From NCBI GenBank assembly GCA_003648575.1, contig QMPN01000063.1, positions 1 to 12,722 on the forward strand: a stretch of 12,722 nt of DNA, read 5' to 3'. Of the stretch, positions 7,918 to 12,722 are shown in pieces. Origin of the DNA: Bacteroidota bacterium (GTDB taxonomy: Bacteria > Bacteroidota > Bacteroidia > Bacteroidales > B18-G4). Under the pieces are notes generated by a model. That model had not been told where the DNA came from and did no database searches. It saw nothing but the letters and a program-made list of their open reading frames with translations. Every line of letters starts with the position of its first letter. Position 1 is the first letter of the stretch. The position numbers and the translations under genes were made by a program.

Positions 7918-9351
7918 ATGAAAAGAAGCATTATCTTATTATCTGTTCTTGCCCTCATCGTTTACCTGGCAGGATGTAAGGTCGGCCCCGATTATGAGCA
8001 GCCTGAACTCAATAACCCTGAGGTATTCCGCTTTGATGAAGATATTACCGATACGGTCGTAAACCTGATGTGGTGGGATATGTTTGACGACCCTGTACTC
8101 GACACCCTTATCGCCATTGCGCTTGAAGAGAATAAAGATGTACTTCAGGCAGCTGCAAGGGTTGAAGCAGCCAGGGCCAATGTAGGATATACAAGAGCAG
8201 ATGCCCTACCCACTGTCAACGTTGCTGCCGGCGCCTCCAGGGGCAACTTTTCAGGCGTAAAAGCAGACCAGCCAAGCAGTAACTTTTATGCTTTTCCTGA
8301 ACTGGTGTGGGAGATCGACTTCTGGGGTAAATACCGTCGTTCGACGGAAGCCGCAAAGGCAGAGCTTTTATCTTCGGAGTATGCCATGCGCATGACACAG
8401 ATGACACTGATCACGTCAGTAGTCAGTACATATTTTCAGTTGCTTGATGATTTATCCAAACTGGAGATATCAAGGAGTACACTCATTTCACGGGACAGCG
8501 GAACCCAGATCATCCAGGCCCGCTTTGATTATGGTACCGTTCCTGAAATAGATCTGAATCAGGCACAGATACAGGAAGCTATTGCAGCTGCAGCAGTGCC
8601 TGTTTACAAAAGATACATAGCTTATGATCAGAGTACACTAAGCATACTGCTTGGGCGGGTCCCTGACTCTATCATCGTTGGCACTCGCTTATACGACCAG
8701 GAATATCCGCCTGAGATTCCCACCGGACTGCCTTCTCAGTTATTGGAGAGAAGGCCTGATATCCTCCAGGCAGAGGCCGATTACATGAAAGAAAACGCTA
8801 TGATAGGTGTCGCAGTAGCGATGCGCTTTCCATCGATCAGCCTTACCGGTTTACTTGGGGGAGCCAGCAATGAGCTTTCATCCTTCACAAGCGGCGGCAT
8901 GGCCTGGTCGGTAGGCGGAACCTTGCTTGGGCCCCTCTTCCAGTTTGGAAAGAACAAGCGAAGGGTTGAGATGCAGCGATACATGGCTGAAGCCTCAAGG
9001 CTTGAGTATGAATTCACTGTAATACAGGCTTTCAAAGAGGTGGAGGATGCCCTCATCAGCATAGAAACACTGAAAGAGGAACTTATCGCTCATGAGGCCC
9101 GAATGATTGCAGCAAAAAATGCAGAAATGCTCTCCGACGAAAGGTACTCCAAAGGAGTAACCAGCTACCTTGAGGTACTCGAATCTCAGCGACAGTCTTT
9201 TGATGCCCAGCTCAGTTTTTCTACCGTACGGCGGGATCTGCTTACTTCATATATTGAGCTTTACAAAGCCCTTGGCGGTGGATGGCTATCTGAAGAAGAG
9301 ATGCAGCAGGCTGAAGCGGCCGCGGCTGAGGCTGAAGACTCAAGCAAATAA
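7918..9351 (+). CDS. Efflux outer-membrane channel lipoprotein (NodT/OprM, TolC-like family)
   Basis: This is the trimeric outer-membrane channel that completes the tripartite pump; 477 residues from the ATG at 7918. I prefer this start to the GTG at 7900, which overlaps the pump gene, because it gives a standard lipoprotein signal: MKR, hydrophobic core, LAGC with Cys20 lipidated. Immediately afterwards comes KVGPDYEQP, the hallmark N-terminal segment of OprM/CusC/NodT proteins. Two repeated outer-membrane-efflux (OEP) units follow. The first includes LDTLIAIALEENKDVLQAAARVEAARANVGYTRAD (about 62-96) and PELVWEIDFWGKYRRS (about 124-139). The second includes LLERRPDILQAEADYMKENAMIGVA (about 277-301) and TSYLEVLESQR. 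The C terminus is rich in Ala and Glu and probably periplasmic. No terminator hairpin is visible after the gene. Confidence 0.94.
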   Translation: MKRSIILLSVLALIVYLAGCKVGPDYEQPELNNPEVFRFDEDITDTVVNLMWWDMFDDPVLDTLIAIALEENKDVLQAAARVEAARANVGYTRADALPTVNVAAGASRGNFSGVKADQPSSNFYAFPELVWEIDFWGKYRRSTEAAKAELLSSEYAMRMTQMTLITSVVSTYFQLLDDLSKLEISRSTLISRDSGTQIIQARFDYGTVPEIDLNQAQIQEAIAAAAVPVYKRYIAYDQSTLSILLGRVPDSIIVGTRLYDQEYPPEIPTGLPSQLLERRPDILQAEADYMKENAMIGVAVAMRFPSISLTGLLGGASNELSSFTSGGMAWSVGGTLLGPLFQFGKNKRRVEMQRYMAEASRLEYEFTVIQAFKEVEDALISIETLKEELIAHEARMIAAKNAEMLSDERYSKGVTSYLEVLESQRQSFDAQLSFSTVRRDLLTSYIELYKALGGGWLSEEEMQQAEAAAAEAEDSSK

Positions 9352-9389
9352 TACAATTGATAGCTTTAAATCAAGTTTAAACCGGATCC

Positions 9390-10376
9390 ATGAAAACATT
9401 TTCTAATATCCTTCTGGCACTGCTCCCGTCCTTCCTTCATGTTAACATCAGACGCCTGGGAGGTCATAAAATTGGCAAAGGAGCAAAGCTGAGATTCGGA
9501 AGCCTGATAGTTTCCAACACAATTGAAATAGGGGCAAACACCAGGATTGGTCCGTTTACCTATATAAAAGCGAGGTACTTAAAGATTGGTGAGAACACTG
9601 TTATCAAGCCACTCGCAATGATCAAAACACTGAAAGTGAATATTTCAGACTATGTGCATATCGCACCTGCCAGCGTCATAAGCTCCGAATTTACCGAAAA
9701 TGCAGGGATCACCATTGGTGACCACAGCCGTATTTTCCCTTATTGCTGGCTTGATGCAGGTGAAGGGATCACCATCGGCAAACATGTTGGTATCGGTGGG
9801 CACACCTTAATGTTCACACATGGTGTATGGAGTAATTTTGTTGATGGAGGCCCGGTCAATTTCGGTCCCATAAAGATCGAAGATAATGTCTGGCTGCCCT
9901 GGAGAGTATTTATCCTGCCAAATGTAGTGATCGGTGAAAATGCAATTATCGGAGCAAATTCACTTATCAATAAAAGCATTGAGGCAAATACCCTGGCAGG
10001 AGGAAGTCCGGCAAAAGAGATCAAGAAGATAGACTTCGATAATACTAAAAAGAAAGAACGCTTCGAAAAGATCCTTACAGAATACGCCTCTTATTTGAAA
10101 TTTAAGGATGGCACAGAGTCTCAGATGGAAGACGGAATGCTGGTCTTTAATAAGTCGAGAATACTTATCGACAGACCGGATGAAGCTTCCGGTAAAGACC
10201 TTCTGATCCTGATCAACATCCCTGTCGATAAACTTGATCCCTCCCTCAAAGGGAAAATATCGATACTGGATTATAACAGGCTAAGCATATTCCTGAATGG
10301 CAACAAAGCAGCTGAAATAAAACAATTTATCAGTTTCCTCCGACGATATGGGGTTCGTCTATACATTAACAAATAA
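9390..10376 (+). CDS. Hexapeptide-repeat (left-handed beta-helix) acyltransferase with an unassigned C-terminal domain
   Basis: The first two thirds of this 328-residue protein form a left-handed beta-helix of the kind found in O- and N-acetyltransferases acting on sugars. Imperfect hexapeptides run from IGKGAK near residue 28 through IGANTRIGPF, IGENTVIKP, ITIGDHSRI, ITIGKHVGIGG and IGENAIIGANSLI, ending in the AGGSPAKEI cap (203-211) seen in galactoside-acetyltransferase-like enzymes. His144, in MFTHGVW just before an extended loop, is the best catalytic candidate. Residues from about 216 to 328 form an extra domain, predicted alpha/beta and not recognised, ending in FLRRYGVRLYINK. No real signal peptide; residues 5-18 are hydrophobic and could contact membrane. 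It starts 38 bases after the channel gene and ends 2 bases before the deacetylase-like gene. Acetyl-CoA as donor and a glycan as acceptor are inferred from the family. Confidence 0.82.
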   Translation: MKTFSNILLALLPSFLHVNIRRLGGHKIGKGAKLRFGSLIVSNTIEIGANTRIGPFTYIKARYLKIGENTVIKPLAMIKTLKVNISDYVHIAPASVISSEFTENAGITIGDHSRIFPYCWLDAGEGITIGKHVGIGGHTLMFTHGVWSNFVDGGPVNFGPIKIEDNVWLPWRVFILPNVVIGENAIIGANSLINKSIEANTLAGGSPAKEIKKIDFDNTKKKERFEKILTEYASYLKFKDGTESQMEDGMLVFNKSRILIDRPDEASGKDLLILINIPVDKLDPSLKGKISILDYNRLSIFLNGNKAAEIKQFISFLRRYGVRLYINK

Positions 10377-10378
10377 AG

Positions 10379-11089
10379 ATGGGTTTAATACTAAGAGTTG
10401 ATGTTGACAAGCCATATGGGCGGAATACTATTCTTCAAAAAGTTACAAGCAAACTCAGGGAAGATTATTGGTTTCCTGCAATAAGCTGCTTAGGCTATTT
10501 AAAGCCTGCCGAATCTTTGATCGAATATTGTAATTTGAATGGGATACAAGGCGTATTCTATTTCAGAAATTGCACCCTCCCGGACAAGAAGATTCTGTCT
10601 CTTCTGAAAGAGGGAAATCACCAGATCGGCTTCCATGCTGAAAACACCAGAAGTCTGAATGCTTTCAATGATGAACTGGAACGCTTCCGAACAAGACTAT
10701 CAGGTACAGAAATATCGAGTTTTACAAAGCATGGATCAGGTGACATCAAGCTGGGCAAGAATCACTACGCGCCTTACGAGCCTGAATTATATAAGAAATG
10801 GTCAGTGGAATCAGGACTGAGATATTTTTTGGGAAATGAGATCATTGGTTCGCCAGACGATATAAGCACAGACAAAGATTTCTATCCAACAATGTTCTGG
10901 ATCCACAATGAATATCGCATGGAAACTTTCAATAAGCTTGAAGATGTCATTCATTACGCCAAAACCCTCGATATTCCCATCATCATCCACCCGGCAAATT
11001 TCATAGCCAATAACTTTGTGAATAGTGAGTTTAAAAAATTGGTGTCCATGGCTAAGGATGCATCAATAAGCTGGAAATTAATTTCATAG
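10379..11089 (+). CDS. Divergent polysaccharide-deacetylase-like (NodB/CE4 superfamily) protein
   Basis: This 236-residue protein has the outline of the NodB-homology (CE4) barrel but with degenerate motifs. LRVDVDKPYG at 5-14 matches motif 1, with Asp8 and Asp10 as candidate base and metal ligand. GNHQIGFHAENT at 79-90 matches the GHEIGxHxxxH motif 2, but the second His is replaced (Asn89/Thr90). KHGSGD at 117-122 occupies the motif 3 position, and IIHPANF at 202-208, with His204, matches the late HP motif. There is no signal peptide, so it appears cytoplasmic, which is atypical for wall-acting deacetylases but suits glycan-precursor editing. It begins 2 bases after the acyltransferase stop, so the pair is almost certainly co-translated. 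Alternatives are an inactive or differently metal-bound homologue. The superfamily call is moderate; activity is unproven. Confidence 0.68.
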   Translation: MGLILRVDVDKPYGRNTILQKVTSKLREDYWFPAISCLGYLKPAESLIEYCNLNGIQGVFYFRNCTLPDKKILSLLKEGNHQIGFHAENTRSLNAFNDELERFRTRLSGTEISSFTKHGSGDIKLGKNHYAPYEPELYKKWSVESGLRYFLGNEIIGSPDDISTDKDFYPTMFWIHNEYRMETFNKLEDVIHYAKTLDIPIIIHPANFIANNFVNSEFKKLVSMAKDASISWKLIS

Positions 11090-11110
11090 CACAAAAGAGC
11101 AGCCAGGCAG

Positions 11111-11163
11111 TCATTTCACTCCCCGCTTTGTTCATTTCACTCATCTTAAACTACACTTCACCC
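11111..11163 (+). promoter_or_regulatory. Three direct repeats with a 21-base period, possible LytTR-type operator
   Basis: TCATTTCACTC occurs exactly at 11111-11121 and again at 11132-11142. A third copy matching at 8 of 11 positions, ACACTTCACCC, is at 11153-11163. Start-to-start spacing is 21 bases both times, two helical turns, so all copies face the same side of the DNA. Read as 9-base units with 12-base spacers and core CAnTTCA, this is the arrangement known for LytTR-domain regulators such as AgrA and ComE. The array sits just upstream of the possible promoter of the small secreted protein gene, where an activator would bind. The repeats are directly seen; the binding protein is inferred. 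Confidence 0.5.
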
Positions 11164-11171
11164 GAAATCAC

Positions 11172-11202
11172 TTTTCGCGGCCGTGGTGGCGCACTAATTT
11201 AG
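11172..11202 (+). promoter_or_regulatory. Possible weak promoter for the small secreted protein gene
   Basis: TAATTTAG at 11195-11202 matches the Bacteroidota -7 consensus TAnnTTTG at all but one fixed position. TTTT at 11172-11175 lies 19 bases upstream, where the -33 TTTG would be. Both elements are imperfect, which fits a promoter needing an activator bound at the adjoining repeats. The ATG follows 26 bases after the -7 box. Confidence 0.3.
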
Positions 11203-11228
11203 CTGCATAAACTTAAACACCACACGCC

Positions 11229-11594
11229 ATGAAAACAAGAATCCTGACACTCACAATGATCGCCCTGATGATGGGTTTGTTTATGAACTCGAGGGCTGAT
11301 AATACCGATACCAACAGAACGACAAGCCCTGTAATTGACAAAACCTTCCAGGCAAGCATCAATCTCTTTCCCGGCAACATCGTAAAATTCCATGTAGTAA
11401 AACCTGAGCAGGACAAAGTAAAACTGCGTATTTATAGTGAAAGCGGCATTGTACTTTACACATACTTGCTAAAAAAGGAAAACATTGCCAGGATAGGCTT
11501 CGACGTCAGCACGCTGAAAGCAGGAAAGTACGACTATGTTATTGTTAGGAACAAGAAAGAGGTTATCCGGAAAACCATTATAAAGAAGGACTAA
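11229..11594 (+). CDS. Small secreted protein with a DUF3244/T9SS-tail-like beta-sandwich domain
   Basis: This is a 121-residue protein of unknown function. An N-terminal signal peptide (MKTR, then a hydrophobic run to residue 19) probably ends after SRA at 21-23, leaving about 98 mature residues. The rest looks like one small beta-sandwich: QASINLFPGNIVKFHV (41-56), VKLRIYSESGIVLYTYLL (64-81), IGFDVSTLKAGKYDYVIV (89-106) and a basic C terminus ending in KTIIKKD. The strand plus LKAGKY turn resembles the type A sorting domain of type IX secretion cargo and the stand-alone Bacteroidota DUF3244 proteins, but there is no cargo domain before it. It is flanked by a repeat array upstream and a sensor kinase gene 99 bases downstream, which suggests a signalling link. 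Family assignment is by pattern only. Confidence 0.72.
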   Translation: MKTRILTLTMIALMMGLFMNSRADNTDTNRTTSPVIDKTFQASINLFPGNIVKFHVVKPEQDKVKLRIYSESGIVLYTYLLKKENIARIGFDVSTLKAGKYDYVIVRNKKEVIRKTIIKKD

Positions 11595-11626
11595 AATACC
11601 CGGAAATCCTCCTTATCACCTCGTTC

Positions 11627-11659
11627 TTTGAATTCATGCCCGGAAAATGGCTATTTTTG
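11627..11659 (+). promoter_or_regulatory. Bacteroidota-type promoter of the sensor kinase gene
   Basis: TTTG at 11627-11630 and TATTTTTG at 11652-11659 are separated by 21 bases, matching the Bacteroidota -33 (TTTG/TTG) and -7 (TAnnTTTG) elements at an accepted spacing. The kinase ATG is 34 bases further on. The elements lie wholly in the 99-base gap after the small secreted protein gene, so the kinase can be expressed independently of it. Confidence 0.6.
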
Positions 11660-11693
11660 ACAAAATGCCTTATACTGGTTAGAATGTATATGC

Positions 11694-12722
11694 ATGTTTG
11701 AAATGGTATTAAATAGCTTTAGGAAACGACTACTCTCGTCGATACTTCTTGCACTGGCGGGAGCCGGTCTTCTCGAGCTTATATTCCAGCTTCAGTACCG
11801 GTATTACAAAGGTTTCCAGTCTTTTGAATGGTTTATGGGGGCCATTATCCTCACAGTACTTTTCATAGAAATTATATACCACCTTAAATCCCGCCTGGAT
11901 AGAGCAGCCGCATGGGATAAGCAGCCTGTATATCGCCTGTTTTTGCAAATACTGTCTTACTGGACTGTTGGCATTCTCATCTTCACGGGAATCCGGCTGG
12001 TATATGTATATTTAGTATCTGCCAGGCTCTTCATATTATTTTCCGACGAGCTGACAATAGCCTTGTTCATTCTTGTCGGGATCATTCTCATGAACATCGT
12101 AGACTTTGGGATCATACTGCTCAGACAGTGGCGGGATACCCTGGCAGAAGCCGAAAAATACAAAAAGGAAAGTGCCGAGTTTGAATTTGAAATGCTGCAG
12201 GCCCAGATCAACCCGCACTTTCTGTTCAATAGCCTGAACACGCTGTCATCATTGGTATATGAAGATGCTGACAGGTCAGCGGAGTTTATCCGAAAGTTAT
12301 CTGATGTTTACAGGCATGTGCTCGACAACAGGCATAAGGAGCTTATCGACATTCGTGAAGAGCTCTCCTTTATCGAATCCTATATTTTTCTCCTGGAGCT
12401 AAGATTCGAAAATAAATTAAAGATTGAGATTCAAATTGCAGACGATCTGCTGGTAAGGAAAATAGCTCCGCTTACGCTGCAATTGCTCATCGAAAATGCA
12501 GTCAAGCATAACATAGTTTCCTCTAAAAAACCCCTGGAAATCAAAATATTTAGCGACAACAAGTTTATAATAGTGGAGAACCCCATGCAGGAAAAAGCCA
12601 TTACAGAAGATGGAAATGGTATGGGCCTCCGAAATATTAACAGCCGCTATAAAAGCCTATGCGGAGAAAAGATAATAATCAGCACTGCAAATAATGTATT
12701 CACGGTTAAAATTCCGATAATA
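11694..12722 (+). CDS. LytS/YehU-family membrane sensor histidine kinase (His_kinase PF06580 type), 3' end outside window
   Basis: This membrane-bound sensor kinase autophosphorylates on histidine and normally passes the phosphate to a LytTR-type response regulator. The frame runs from the ATG at 11694 for 343 codons to the window edge without a stop; it ends VKIPII, so few residues are probably missing. Four hydrophobic segments (about 13-32, 46-64, 86-108 and 118-143) form a membrane domain with no recognised ligand fold. A short helical linker (148-168) leads to FEMLQAQINPHFLFNSLNTL, with His175 the phospho-acceptor in NPHFLFN. The ATP-binding part has IENAVKHN (266-273, N box) and GNGMGLRNI (307-315, G box). 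It follows the small secreted protein gene by 99 bases and has its own promoter. The response regulator is expected just beyond the edge but is not visible. Confidence 0.92.
   Translation, partial: MFEMVLNSFRKRLLSSILLALAGAGLLELIFQLQYRYYKGFQSFEWFMGAIILTVLFIEIIYHLKSRLDRAAAWDKQPVYRLFLQILSYWTVGILIFTGIRLVYVYLVSARLFILFSDELTIALFILVGIILMNIVDFGIILLRQWRDTLAEAEKYKKESAEFEFEMLQAQINPHFLFNSLNTLSSLVYEDADRSAEFIRKLSDVYRHVLDNRHKELIDIREELSFIESYIFLLELRFENKLKIEIQIADDLLVRKIAPLTLQLLIENAVKHNIVSSKKPLEIKIFSDNKFIIVENPMQEKAITEDGNGMGLRNINSRYKSLCGEKIIISTANNVFTVKIPII

Noticed and set aside
7900..7920. Alternative GTG start at 7900 for the outer-membrane channel
   Set aside because: It adds six residues ahead of a standard lipoprotein signal and overlaps the pump gene; the ATG at 7918 gives a normal signal peptide.
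9361..9368. TAGCTTTA as a possible -7 promoter box before the acyltransferase gene
   Set aside because: One mismatch to TAnnTTTG and no TTG at -33 spacing; read-through from the efflux operon is equally likely.
9170..9406. Plus-strand open frame of 78 codons
   Set aside because: It lies mostly inside the channel gene in another frame, has no recognisable domain and no start context.
11599..11646. CCCGGAAA direct repeat (11599-11606 and 11639-11646) around the kinase promoter
   Set aside because: An 8-base unit 40 bases apart without a third copy is not convincing.

Overview
The window looks like a chromosomal segment from a member of the Bacteroidota. Four things support this. Two intergenic regions carry the phylum's -7 promoter element TAnnTTTG. 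None of the start codons that can be judged has a recognisable Shine-Dalgarno sequence. The efflux adaptor and outer-membrane channel both begin with lipoprotein signal peptides. There is also a small secreted protein resembling DUF3244 or a type IX secretion tail. All nine genes lie on the plus strand and are tightly packed. I see no RNA gene, CRISPR array, insertion sequence, integrase or attachment site, and no intergenic stretch reaches 300 bases. Genus cannot be judged from the sequence alone.

Region 1 (1-3482) looks like the end of a surface-glycan locus. It holds a DegT/StrS-type sugar aminotransferase that is open at the left edge, a family-4 glycosyltransferase overlapping it by 4 bases, and a YghO-like GNAT-fold protein. 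Region 2 (about 3483-9351) is a complete tripartite RND efflux operon: lipoprotein adaptor, AcrB-like HAE-1 pump with its proton-relay residues intact, and NodT/OprM-type outer-membrane lipoprotein. It is preceded by a good -7 element. Region 3 (9390-11089) returns to glycan chemistry, with a left-handed beta-helix acyltransferase carrying an unassigned C-terminal domain, followed 2 bases later by a divergent NodB-like deacetylase homologue.

Region 4 (11090-12722) is the most interesting. A small secreted protein of 121 residues is preceded by three direct repeats spaced exactly 21 bases apart. It is followed by a LytS/YehU-type sensor kinase that has its own promoter and runs off the right edge. 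The repeat geometry (9-base units, 12-base spacers) and the core CAnTTCA are those of sites bound by LytTR response regulators, the usual partners of this kinase family. This suggests a local sensory circuit, probably completed by a response regulator just beyond the window.
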